A stretch of 64,000 nucleotides of DNA from Planctomycetota bacterium. Its GTDB lineage: Bacteria > Planctomycetota > PLA2 > JAEUHO01. The stretch spans positions 1 to 64,000 of the forward strand of contig JANQJW010000070.1 in assembly GCA_028281445.1 (NCBI GenBank). The letters run 5' to 3'. The notes under the pieces are model-generated. The model had not been told where the DNA came from. It searched no databases and saw only the letters and a program-made list of their open reading frames with translations. This document shows, one piece after another, positions 1 to 8,248 of the stretch (the first letter of the stretch is position 1; each line of letters opens with the position of its first letter). The position numbers were made by a program, and so were the translations under genes.

Positions 1-2
1 CT

Positions 3-548
3 ACAAGCCTCCAGCCCCGCAGGCTTGGCTACCGAAAGACGTGGCGGTACGCGCCGCTTTGTGAGTTGCCAGGTGGCACACTCATCGGGGGCAGGTCACT
101 GGAGGGCGCAGCTATCCCGAAAGTGGACGACGCGGGGCGCGTAGTGGATCTCCACGCCTTGCGGACGAGCTTCATCTCGTGGTGTGCTGCCAACAACGAG
201 CATCCGCGGGTCGCTCAGGCACTGGCGAGGCACTCCTCGATGAAGACGACCATGGCGCACTACGTGGATCTTCGGCTGATGGACACCCGTGGCGCCGTCG
301 AGCGGTTGCCGATGCCTAGGCTGGCTGCGGACGGGAAACTGTCACCGATACTGTCACCGTCCACTGACCCTGCGTTGCCTTCGGCTGCATCTGCTCGCAA
401 CGAGGGAGTCGCGCGTGACGCGGGGCTTTCCACCGCGAGCCCCGAATCTACGGGCGCCTACGTGCACGCAAGTGCAGGAAGGGAAGTAGGGGCACCAGGA
501 CTCGAACCCGGGACCGTTGGCTTAAAAGGCCACTGCTCTACCAACTGA
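3..548 (+). CDS. Site-specific tyrosine recombinase (integrase), C-terminal part, 5' end outside window
   Basis: The reading frame is open from the first bases of the window, so only the C-terminal part is present. It shows the catalytic-domain signature of phage-type integrases: a DLHALRTSF box (the usual HALRH region, here with Thr for His), then VAQALARHSSMKTT and a HYVDLRLMDT segment carrying the likely nucleophilic Tyr. The gene points into the adjacent tRNA-Lys and its last codons read antisense through that tRNA. This is the arrangement expected when an integrative element uses the tRNA 3' end as attachment site. The rest of the element should lie to the left. The family is clear; activity is unknown. 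Confidence 0.8.
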   Translation, partial: TSLQPRRLGYRKTWRYAPLCELPGGTLIGGRSLEGAAIPKVDDAGRVVDLHALRTSFISWCAANNEHPRVAQALARHSSMKTTMAHYVDLRLMDTRGAVERLPMPRLAADGKLSPILSPSTDPALPSAASARNEGVARDAGLSTASPESTGAYVHASAGREVGAPGLEPGTVGLKGHCSTN

Positions 549-559
549 GCTATGCCCCC
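487..559 (-). tRNA. tRNA-Lys (anticodon UUU)
   Basis: Read on the minus strand, a full cloverleaf folds: 7-bp acceptor stem (GGGGGCA with TGCCCCT), D arm GCTC/GAGC, anticodon loop CTTTTAA with anticodon TTT, and a T arm CCGGG/CCTGG around TTCGAGT. There is one mismatch at the top of the anticodon stem. The 3' CCA is not encoded. The 3' end faces the integrase gene, which overlaps it, so this is the likely integration target. Confidence 0.93.
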
Positions 560-622
560 GCGATCTGCGGCAGACCGGCCGCGGATTGTACCGGCCCGCC
601 GGGCAGCTACCCTTCCGGGACC

Positions 623-1501
623 ATGTCCTACGAGTTCCACCTCCGGGAAGGCCGCTGGAGCGCGCGCCGGCTGCGCGCGTTCGTCGAGGCATGGAAACCG
701 CCGGTACCGATCTTTACCCAGATGCCCTGGACCCGCAGCCGCAAGGGACCCGCCACGTGGTTCTTCGGTGAAGGCTCCGTACGCGGATGCACCCTGCAGC
801 TCGACGCCGATCTCCTCAAAGCGCGCAGCCTGCGCGTACGTCTCAATCTCATGGCCAGCCGCGCGGACTGGCAGCTCGGGCAGTCCCTCGTACGCGAGCT
901 GCTCGCCGCGGGCGGCGGCGAGGCGTACGGGCCGGGCGATCAAGTCATCGCGTCCGACGCACTCCAGGAGCCGGCCGCGGGCGCCGACGCCCTGGCGCAG
1001 CTGCGCACCGACGCCGCCGAGCTCGCGGGCTCGTTGAAAAGTGACCGCACCTACGCCGCTCTGCCTAACCCCGCCTTCAGCCTCATCGTCACCAAGGAGC
1101 TCCTGCCCGCCGAGACCGATCAGACGAACTTCGCGCTCGCGCTCGAAGAAGAGCTCGCGCTCATGGCAGCGCGCTACCAGCGCTCGGAACCCGTCGAGCG
1201 CGTACAGCTTCCCGACGGCAGCAGCTTCTCGATCTTCCCGGACGTCGATGCCCTGGCCTACGCCTCGCAGTTCTACGCCGTTCCCGTGGCAAACGGTGAC
1301 GGGCTCGAGCAATACGTCCTCCCGGGGCCGCGCTTCTTCGAGCTCATGGGCGAACGCCTCGAGGTCGTGTCCGAGAAACAGGATCGCTTCTACTTTCCCG
1401 CGCTCGATTTCCAGAATACTGACGACGCCAAGGTCCTCACGACCATCACAAAGGAAGGCCAGCCGTTCGAAGCGTGGCTCACGCGGTTCCCGGAGTTCTA
1501 G
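623..1501 (+). CDS. Conserved hypothetical protein
   Basis: A 292-residue protein with no signal peptide or membrane segment. I do not recognise a family. It is rich in charged and aromatic residues, and the second half has short beta-like segments ending in EAWLTRFPEF. The ATG at 623 follows a weak purine stretch. The next gene starts 5 bases after the stop, so the two are probably cotranscribed. Codon usage matches its neighbours, which supports a real gene. Confidence 0.75.
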   Translation: MSYEFHLREGRWSARRLRAFVEAWKPPVPIFTQMPWTRSRKGPATWFFGEGSVRGCTLQLDADLLKARSLRVRLNLMASRADWQLGQSLVRELLAAGGGEAYGPGDQVIASDALQEPAAGADALAQLRTDAAELAGSLKSDRTYAALPNPAFSLIVTKELLPAETDQTNFALALEEELALMAARYQRSEPVERVQLPDGSSFSIFPDVDALAYASQFYAVPVANGDGLEQYVLPGPRFFELMGERLEVVSEKQDRFYFPALDFQNTDDAKVLTTITKEGQPFEAWLTRFPEF

Positions 1502-1505
1502 CTCG

Positions 1506-2936
1506 TTGCGTATCCTGCCGCTCCTCCTCGTGCTGTTCGTCGTCTTCGCGCCGGCGCCCGATCCGGCGGCGGCCCAGACCCGCGGCTGGGAGTACCGGGT
1601 CCGCTTCGACGAGGGTCTGCAGACCATGCAGGTCGAGATCTGCTTCCGGAACTTCTCCCCGCGTCGCCTCACGCTGGGCGAACGCATCCCGCTCCAGCGC
1701 CTGCGCTTCGACACCCGCGGCCCCAACGCGACGCGCGTCGAAGTCCGCCCGGACGGCGTCTACCCCATCGGCCTGCGCTCAGGCGGCTGCATCCGCTACT
1801 CAATGGCCATCGACAGCCTGCGCGGCGGCGGACGGCGGCAGAAGGTCAACCGCGTTGGCAAGGACATCATCGGGCCTCCGGGTGCCCTGTTCCTGAAGCC
1901 CGCGCTCTGGCCCGGCGACGCGCAGGTAGGCCTCAGCTTCGAATTGCCCCAGGGCTACCGCGCGGCGGTGCCCTGGCCGGCCGATCCCGACACGCCCGGC
2001 CGCTACCTGCCCGATCGCTTTGCGCTTCGGCTCGAAGGGCTGATCGCCGTCGGTCGCTTCCCCGTCGACGAGATCCGCGTCGCAGGCACCGTCGTCGACA
2101 TCGCCGTGCTCGACGCGCCGCGGCGCGCCTCGCCCGAAGGCATCCGCACGTGGATCCGCGCGGCGGTCTCCGCCGTTGCCGATCTCTACGGCAAGTTCCC
2201 GATGCCGCACGTCACGGCCCTCATCCAGCCCGTGCCGTCGGGCAAGCCCGGTGTCGTGTTCGGCCAGGCCATGCGCGCCGGTGGGGGGCACGTTCACCTC
2301 TTGCTCTCGTCCCGCGCACAGGACTCGCAGCTCCCCGGGGAGTGGATCGCGATCCACGAGATGACGCACCTCGGCATGCCGTGGACCTACGATACGGACT
2401 CCTGGCTGCAGGAGGGCTTCGTCACCTACTACCAGGAGGTGCTTCGAGCGCGCGCGGGCTTCCTCACGGAGCAGGGCGGCTGGCAGCAGCTCCACGAAGG
2501 CTTCGGCCGCGGTCGGCGGAGCGGCGGTTCGCGCACGCTCGCCGACGAAAGCAAGGACATGTACCGCTACCACACGTTCCACCGCGTGTACTGGGGCGGA
2601 GCCGCAATCGCACTGCGTATCGATGTCGAGCTGCGCAAGCGCTCGGGCGGACGGCGCTCGCTCGACGATGTGATGCGGATGTTGCAGCGCAACTTCGGGA
2701 CGACGCGGCAGCCGCACCATGCGATCGACTTGATGCGCGCGGTCGATCGCTGGCTCGGGCAGCCGATCTGCACCGTCATCGCGGACGTCTGCCTGCAGAG
2801 CCGCAAGTTCCCCTCGGTCGAGCCGGCCTACGAGGCGCTCGGATTGATCTCGCTCGACGGCCGCGTCGTCTATGCGAAGACCGCGCCGCAGGCCGCGGAT
2901 CGTTCGCGCATCATGCAGGCGACCAAGTGGAACTGA
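1506..2936 (+). CDS. Secreted zinc metallopeptidase-like protein (peptidase MA/gluzincin type)
   Basis: About 476 residues if started at the TTG at 1506, which gives a clean signal peptide (RILPLLLVLFVVFAPAP, cleavage near AAAQ). A central HEMTH motif (His284, Glu285, His288) is followed by WLQEGFV with candidate third ligand Glu303. This HExxH plus downstream Glu pattern is that of gluzincin metallopeptidases, and Glu285 would be the catalytic base. The product should be exported. No other start gives a leader peptide, although a longer upstream frame is open. The substrate is unknown. Two other secreted proteins in this window, at 14.6 and 57.5 kb, share the same type of site. Confidence 0.78.
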   Translation: MRILPLLLVLFVVFAPAPDPAAAQTRGWEYRVRFDEGLQTMQVEICFRNFSPRRLTLGERIPLQRLRFDTRGPNATRVEVRPDGVYPIGLRSGGCIRYSMAIDSLRGGGRRQKVNRVGKDIIGPPGALFLKPALWPGDAQVGLSFELPQGYRAAVPWPADPDTPGRYLPDRFALRLEGLIAVGRFPVDEIRVAGTVVDIAVLDAPRRASPEGIRTWIRAAVSAVADLYGKFPMPHVTALIQPVPSGKPGVVFGQAMRAGGGHVHLLLSSRAQDSQLPGEWIAIHEMTHLGMPWTYDTDSWLQEGFVTYYQEVLRARAGFLTEQGGWQQLHEGFGRGRRSGGSRTLADESKDMYRYHTFHRVYWGGAAIALRIDVELRKRSGGRRSLDDVMRMLQRNFGTTRQPHHAIDLMRAVDRWLGQPICTVIADVCLQSRKFPSVEPAYEALGLISLDGRVVYAKTAPQAADRSRIMQATKWN

Positions 2937-2939
2937 GAG

Positions 2940-3206
2940 CTATCTCATCTCGACATCGAACGCCGAAAAGCGGCTGCGCACGCGGTTGACCTTGCGCGCC
3001 GCGAACACGAGTCCGAGGCCCATTAGCATGAAGGCGCCGGCCACCATCACCTGAAGGATCTTTGGCCAGACGAGGACCGCGACGCCCAGTCCGATGAAGG
3101 AAAAGCCCGGGATCATCATCAGGAAGCCGCCTCCGCCGCCGCTCGGGCGCCTGGGCGGGGGACTGCCTTCGACCTGTACTTCGACGCGTTCGTTCATGCG
3201 CGACAC
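2940..3206 (-). CDS. Small two-helix membrane protein
   Basis: An 88-residue protein. Residues about 25-45 and 48-70 form two hydrophobic helices (GFSFIGLGVAVLVWP and VMVAGAFMLMGLGLVFAA), preceded by a Pro/Gly-rich linker and followed by a basic tail (RKVNRVRSRF). The start may instead be the Met at 3197. It converges on the metallopeptidase gene with a 3-base gap. No function can be assigned. Confidence 0.6.
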   Translation of the reverse strand: MSRMNERVEVQVEGSPPPRRPSGGGGGFLMMIPGFSFIGLGVAVLVWPKILQVMVAGAFMLMGLGLVFAARKVNRVRSRFSAFDVEMR

Positions 3207-3242
3207 TCTACAGGCGGCTCGTGCCGCCTGCCTGGGGGCCCG

Positions 3243-4910
3243 CTAGTCCGACCGCAGGTCGCAGTCGGGCAACCGCGCCTGGAATGCGGCCGATCCCTCG
3301 TCGCCCGTCGCCGCGCGGTACTTGCGGTCTCGTTCTGCGTATACCGAGAGGCGTTCCCGGACACCGTCGACCGCCTTGCAGAAGGCATCGCTCCAGGGTG
3401 GCGGCTCCTCCAGATCACCTCGCAGCAGGTTCTGCTGCTCATCGGGATCGAGGGCCAGGTCGAACACGGACTCGGTGATCGCGCCGGAGGCTATGTCGTA
3501 CTCGATCAGGAACTTCCAGCGACGGTCGCGTACGGAGGACAGCATGCGCTCCACGCCGGCAACGGTGTTCCTTGGGGTGAGCCGTTCCTCCGAGATGACC
3601 GGGCGGCCCGGCTGCTTGCTCGCCATCAAGGGGAGCACGGAGTGCCCCTGTGTCCCTGGCAGGTCCGGCAGCCCGGCCCAGTCGAAGAACGTCGGCATCA
3701 CGTCCATGAGCCCGACGCTCTCCTCGACGAGTGCAGGCGTGTCGAACGGCGCCGGGCCGGTCATGATCATGGGAATGTGCACGAGCTCGTCGTAGAGCTG
3801 CCGGCCGTGGCCGATCATGCCGTGCTCGCCGAACGACTCGCCGTGATCCGACGTGACGACGACGAGCGTGTTCTCCAGCAGCCCGAGATCAGCAAGAGTC
3901 TCCATGGACTCCTTCACGAGCGAGTCCACCCACGTTGCGCCTTCGTAGTACGCCTCGCGGAGCGCGTCCGTCAGCTCAGGGCGAACCTCGTTCTCGAGAC
4001 CCTGCCACGTGTACTCCGTCACGGCCTGGATCAGGCGGCGCCCATGGCGTCGCTCGAGGGCCGCGCGCCCGACGCGATCGAGGAAGAAGACCCGGGTCAT
4101 CTCCCACGGCTCCCGGACCTCGCCGACGGGGAATGCCGCTACGGCCGCATCGAGTCCCCGCCGGCGCCAGCTACGCACCGTGTCGGGGTAGGGGTGGTTC
4201 TCGCGGCCGTAGGGATCGTGGGCCTCGAAGGTGTGGAGGAGCAGGAAGAAGGGGCGGTTGGGATCGCGCGATTTCACCCACTGGCCGAGCTGCGGTTCCG
4301 TGCCCTGCAACCCGAAACCGAAGCCCACGGAGCCGCGCTGAAAGCCCTGGAGAATCGAGTACGGACTCTCGCGAAACCACGCGGCGCCGGTGAACACGGC
4401 CGTTTCGTAGCCGTGGCCTGCATGCAAGGCCTCTGTATACGTCGTGATCGAAGGACTGAGCTGGGGGGCGGCACTCGGCGCCGTGCACATGTGCTCGTGC
4501 GGTTGGAGGCCTGTGAGCATGCTTGTAACCGCGGGCACCGTCCATGACGAGGGCGATACGGCATTGGAGAACGCAACGCCGCTCTTCGCCATGCTCGCCA
4601 GGTGCGGCATGACGCCGCCTGTCTCGCCTGGGTAGGACACGGCATCCCGCCGGAGCGTATCCAGGAGGATCACGACGAGGTTCGGTCGCTCGCTGGAGTT
4701 CGCCGTCGAGGGCGACGCCATGTTGCCGTCCGCATCGTAGAGCGGAGGATTGCCGGGGGGCGGCTGGACGGCCGCGCCGTCGCCGCCGCAGCTCGCTCCG
4801 AGGAACATGCAGCAGGCCACGAACGTGGACAGCATCCACGTAAGGACACGGCGCTCTCCGCGATACGGTTTCCTCGACGACATGGGCGCACTCATACCGC
4901 GCCCGCGCAT
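3243..4910 (-). CDS. Lipoprotein sulfatase-family (alkaline-phosphatase superfamily) protein
   Basis: Up to 555 residues; several in-frame Met codons near the N-terminus leave the start open. An N-terminal hydrophobic segment ends in LGASCGGD, a plausible lipobox, so the protein is probably a membrane-anchored lipoprotein. The sulfatase fold is shown by LVVILLDTLRRDAVS (metal-binding Asp), SPSSWTVPAVTSMLTG at the nucleophile position, and TSDHGESFGEHG (metal-binding Asp-His). The canonical C/S-x-P-x-R formylglycine motif is missing, so the nucleophile would be an unmodified Ser or Thr. Hydrolysis of a phosphate or sulfate ester is likely; the substrate is unknown. Confidence 0.85.
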   Translation of the reverse strand: MRGRGMSAPMSSRKPYRGERRVLTWMLSTFVACCMFLGASCGGDGAAVQPPPGNPPLYDADGNMASPSTANSSERPNLVVILLDTLRRDAVSYPGETGGVMPHLASMAKSGVAFSNAVSPSSWTVPAVTSMLTGLQPHEHMCTAPSAAPQLSPSITTYTEALHAGHGYETAVFTGAAWFRESPYSILQGFQRGSVGFGFGLQGTEPQLGQWVKSRDPNRPFFLLLHTFEAHDPYGRENHPYPDTVRSWRRRGLDAAVAAFPVGEVREPWEMTRVFFLDRVGRAALERRHGRRLIQAVTEYTWQGLENEVRPELTDALREAYYEGATWVDSLVKESMETLADLGLLENTLVVVTSDHGESFGEHGMIGHGRQLYDELVHIPMIMTGPAPFDTPALVEESVGLMDVMPTFFDWAGLPDLPGTQGHSVLPLMASKQPGRPVISEERLTPRNTVAGVERMLSSVRDRRWKFLIEYDIASGAITESVFDLALDPDEQQNLLRGDLEEPPPWSDAFCKAVDGVRERLSVYAERDRKYRAATGDEGSAAFQARLPDCDLRSD

Positions 4911-5023
4911 GTCTTGGAGCGGTGAAAAGCCCGTGAAGCGCGGACTTGCGACGCTTGTCCCGGATACCGCGTGACCAACTGCGCGAACTGGAAACCGGGT
5001 AGTCGACAGAATTGTCGAAGCGC

Positions 5024-6181
5024 CTAGAAGTCGAACTCCACGCCCAGCGTCGGCGCCACGCTGGTGAGCCAGCGCTTCGTGCCGTCGTCGATCGGGTCGT
5101 TGCGTCCGGCACTCGTCAAGAGAGCCTCGATCTGCACGCCGAAGCGGATGCGGATGTTCCGCGAGGCGAGATACCCGATGCCGGCATCACCAAGGAGGCC
5201 GAAGCCCGTGTCGTTGTTCATGAAGCGCGCAGACCACTGATAGCCGCCGCCGAGGCCCGCCCAGAAGAACCACGGGCCGGTCGACGTGATCTGCGATTCG
5301 TAGGTCGCCTTGAGCCCCAGGAAGTGGAAGTCGCCCGCGTCCTCGATCGTCGTGCCGCCGGTCGTTCTGTCGTTGCGCGTCGCCGCGAAGCGATAGAAGA
5401 CGTCGACGCCGACACACCCGTCGAACGTGTAGCCCAGGTCCGCGCCGGCGACCGCCCCGGAGTCGCCGCTGTCGGAGCCGAACCACCAGGCCCAGCCGCT
5501 CTTGGCGCGCAGGTGCCACTGTCCGCGCCCGCGCTCGCACGCGAGCCGCACGCGGCGCCGGACCCTGCGTTCCCCGAGGAGCAGGGCGGCTTCGGGCGTC
5601 GGATCGAGCGGTTGCGTGGCCGGCGGGACGTAGGGGACCGTCGTCGGCCCGGGCTGCGGCGGCACGTAGACACTTCCCGGAGATGGCGGGGGCGGCGGCA
5701 GATTCGTGGCGAGGGGCAAGTCGCCAGGCACGGGCACGGGCACGGGCACGACAGGCGGAACCGGGGCGATGGGCGCCGGTGCGTCGCCCGCACTCATGCG
5801 GAGCCAGACCGCGGAGCCGCGCGCAAGCCAGCTCGGCTTCTCACCGGCCGACGGATGCGGCGACTGTTGCACGACGATGCCGGGGCCGTACGTCCGGCCC
5901 AACTCCGTCTCGAGCTGCTCGATCGAGACGCGTTCCGTACCGCCCAAGGAGAGCCCCGCGGCAAACAGTGCGCGCGCCGCTTCGTCGTAGGTCATGCCGC
6001 GGACGTCGGGCACGGGCACGAGTGCACTCGTCGTATCAGGCATCGGCGCCGGTTGCGGCGCACCGGGGGCTCCCGGCGGCGGGGGCGGAGGCGGACTGCG
6101 CTCGCCGCCGCGCGCCCACGCGGTGTCTACGTTCACGAGCAGCAGCGACAATGCGGCTAGTGCGCACGATGCCCAGCGCAT
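5024..6181 (-). CDS. PASTA-domain protein with C-terminal outer-membrane beta-barrel-like domain
   Basis: A 385-residue protein with a signal peptide (LAALSLLLVNVDTAWA), a poly-Pro stretch, one PASTA domain (VPDVRGMTYDEAARAL ... VVQQSPHPSAGEKP) at about residues 57-130, a long Pro/Val linker, and a C-terminal half of alternating hydrophobic strands ending in LGVEFDF. A terminal Phe and an aromatic-alternating C-terminus are typical of outer-membrane barrels. GGAGGG lies upstream of ATG 6181. PASTA domains usually sit on Ser/Thr kinases or PBPs and bind peptidoglycan fragments. Here one may link the cell wall to an outer-membrane barrel. The barrel is inferred from pattern only. Confidence 0.7.
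   Translation of the reverse strand: MRWASCALAALSLLLVNVDTAWARGGERSPPPPPPPGAPGAPQPAPMPDTTSALVPVPDVRGMTYDEAARALFAAGLSLGGTERVSIEQLETELGRTYGPGIVVQQSPHPSAGEKPSWLARGSAVWLRMSAGDAPAPIAPVPPVVPVPVPVPGDLPLATNLPPPPPSPGSVYVPPQPGPTTVPYVPPATQPLDPTPEAALLLGERRVRRRVRLACERGRGQWHLRAKSGWAWWFGSDSGDSGAVAGADLGYTFDGCVGVDVFYRFAATRNDRTTGGTTIEDAGDFHFLGLKATYESQITSTGPWFFWAGLGGGYQWSARFMNNDTGFGLLGDAGIGYLASRNIRIRFGVQIEALLTSAGRNDPIDDGTKRWLTSVAPTLGVEFDF
5728..5750. repeat. GCACGG hexamer tandem repeat inside a coding linker
   Basis: Nearly four copies of GCACGG in a row. On the minus strand they encode the Val-Pro dipeptide run in the linker of the PASTA/barrel protein. Hexamer steps keep frame, so copy-number change would alter linker length without breaking the gene. 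Confidence 0.8.
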
Positions 6182-6259
6182 GCAGAGGCCCTCCCGGTCA
6201 GGGGCCTAGTCTTCAAAAGTCGTGCGCTGACGGCAAGTGCGCGTTGCTGCGGCGGCCGC

Positions 6260-8134
6260 TCAGCGTCGCTGGCGCCTCACCGTGGCCAGGAACAAGACCG
6301 TGCTGCCCTCGCCTTTCGTCGAAGCCACCCAGGCCGTTTGGCCGAAGGGGACGGTTGCGGTCGTTCGCACGCGCGCAGTTGCCAGGGCGGGGAGCTCGAT
6401 CGGGCCGTGAGCCGTGCTCTGGCTGCGCATCGGTCCTTCTTCCGTCGTGTGCATGAGCCGGAGCTGCAGCAGGGCCGCCGCATCCCCGGCGAGTCTGTGG
6501 GCTTCGATCTCGACCTCGAAGCCCGCGAGGTACTGGGCCGTAACCGGACGCGCCCGTACGGCGGACTCCGCGATGGACGCGGCGTACGTCTGGAGATACG
6601 TGGTGTGCTTTCCGCTGCAGATCGTGTTTCGCGCCCCGTCCATGGAGGCGACCTGCGCCTGACCGATGGACCTTGCCGTCCCGTCGGCCAACGCCTTGTC
6701 GAGCAAGGTCCGGGCCGTTTCGGGAAGCACAGCGCCCGTACCCGCGGTCGCGGCGGTGAGCGCCCGTGCAACGGAGTCGTCGACGGCGATCGCTGAGACC
6801 GTCGCCTCGAGTACAGCGGGCATCTCGCGCGCGACGCGCTGGAGCAGACCTTCGATCCCCGCGAGGGTCTTGGGCGCGTGACGGACGATCAGCATGCCGT
6901 TTCGCCCTTCGATGGTGGCCGGGTCTTCCCACAGTGAGCTATTGCCCGTGGACTCGCGCACGAGCTCGACGAGCCATTCGGTCGGCAGCGGCGGGGTCGG
7001 CTCACCCACCTCTTCGGGTTCGAGCGGCGCGGAAGCCGTGTCCCGAAGGAACGCGCCAGTGCCCGGGGCCGCGAAGATCGGCTTGCTCAGCGAGCGCACA
7101 TTGAAGAAGCGAACCTCCATGGTCTCGAGGGTTGCAGCTTCACCGGTTACGTCTGTCTTCAGCGCCGACGCCGTCGCGGGCACCGCGGGTTCGACCGGCG
7201 TTGCGCGCGCCAGCAACATCCACTGCGCGTTGGACCCCGCTGCGGTTACGCCTCCGAGCAGGCCCCACTGGCCGGGCTCGAGCAGAATGTCCTCGTAGAT
7301 GTCGAGTAGCGCGTGGTTGGGCAGCTCCACGCTGTCGCCGGTCACGGACGCTTTCGTGCGGAACCCGCTTCCATGGGAGAGGGAGGCGCGCACGGACACG
7401 CGCAGTCGGCTCGAACGCGCGGGGCCCAACGTGGGACGCACGACCGCAGCGAGGCCCGGGTTCGCGACGCCGATGATCGGCACGGAGGTCTGGGAGCTCT
7501 GCGCGACGTCCACGTCGTGTGTGCGCACGAATGTGCGCTGCGCACCGCCGAAGCCCTCCGCCGAAGACCCGTGTTCGACCAGGAGGCGCAATGCGGGTCC
7601 TCCGACGCCGGCTGCGAGGAGTGCGTCGACCTTGTCCGCATCGAGCCGGCTCGTGTTGCTGTCGCCGGCCAGCGTTCTGCGTTGTGCGGGGGTCAGCTGC
7701 ACCGCCTGCAGCTCCACGGTGACCATCCGGAAGAGCCGCCGCTCGAACGCGGCGAGGGTCCGGCCGACCTGGGCATGCACGCCATCGGTGGCGCGCACCA
7801 CCAGGCCGCGCGGGAGGGCCGAGATGTCGGCGCCTTCGACGCTCTCCCAGAACGCCGGATCGACCGAGCCCTTGATCAGCTCGATCAGCTCGTCGATCTG
7901 GCCCACGGGAAACGAGTACTCGACCTCGTTCGACGATACGAGCAGCAGTGCATCACCGGGGCGGCGAGGGTCCTGCGTCGGGGGGAACTGGCTGTGGAAC
8001 TGCACGCGCCCATGGGTCAGGGCCCCGACGTCGTAGATGCGCAGGGACATCTCCTTGTCGTCGTCGGCATGCACGCCCGCGGGCAACGCAGCGACAACGG
8101 TCACGAAGAGCAGGATGGCGACGACTTGCTTCAT
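6260..8134 (-). CDS. Secreted protein with secretin N-domain-like repeats
   Basis: A 624-residue protein with a signal peptide (VVAILLFVTVVAALPAGVHA). It opens with SLRIYDVGALT, and at about residues 105-150 and 415-450 it carries units of the form GLVVRATDGVHAQVGRTLAAF and GMLIVRHAPKTLAGIEGLL, each followed by a beta strand. This resembles the N0/N1 periplasmic modules of type II/III secretins. No secretin pore domain is visible and no secretion genes are adjacent. GGGAG precedes ATG 8134. It may be a stand-alone periplasmic protein using the fold for protein contacts. The fold assignment is moderate; the function is unknown. Confidence 0.65.
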   Translation of the reverse strand: MKQVVAILLFVTVVAALPAGVHADDDKEMSLRIYDVGALTHGRVQFHSQFPPTQDPRRPGDALLLVSSNEVEYSFPVGQIDELIELIKGSVDPAFWESVEGADISALPRGLVVRATDGVHAQVGRTLAAFERRLFRMVTVELQAVQLTPAQRRTLAGDSNTSRLDADKVDALLAAGVGGPALRLLVEHGSSAEGFGGAQRTFVRTHDVDVAQSSQTSVPIIGVANPGLAAVVRPTLGPARSSRLRVSVRASLSHGSGFRTKASVTGDSVELPNHALLDIYEDILLEPGQWGLLGGVTAAGSNAQWMLLARATPVEPAVPATASALKTDVTGEAATLETMEVRFFNVRSLSKPIFAAPGTGAFLRDTASAPLEPEEVGEPTPPLPTEWLVELVRESTGNSSLWEDPATIEGRNGMLIVRHAPKTLAGIEGLLQRVAREMPAVLEATVSAIAVDDSVARALTAATAGTGAVLPETARTLLDKALADGTARSIGQAQVASMDGARNTICSGKHTTYLQTYAASIAESAVRARPVTAQYLAGFEVEIEAHRLAGDAAALLQLRLMHTTEEGPMRSQSTAHGPIELPALATARVRTTATVPFGQTAWVASTKGEGSTVLFLATVRRQRR

Positions 8135-8248
8135 GGCACTCCCTCTCGCAGGCGGGCTCCGTCCGCATCCGGTTCTCGCGGCGCGCCCGCCTCTTCATTG
8201 AACGTCCGCCGGACGCTGCGGCAGCGTCCGTCTCCGGATTCCGCGAAC

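Noticed and set aside
486..560. A second direct copy of the tRNA-Lys 3' end as far border of the island
   Set aside because: No such copy was found in the window; the island must extend to the left.
458..1726. A 422-codon minus-strand open frame starting in the peptidase gene and running over tRNA-Lys
   Set aside because: It crosses a tRNA and two better-supported genes in antisense and has no domain.
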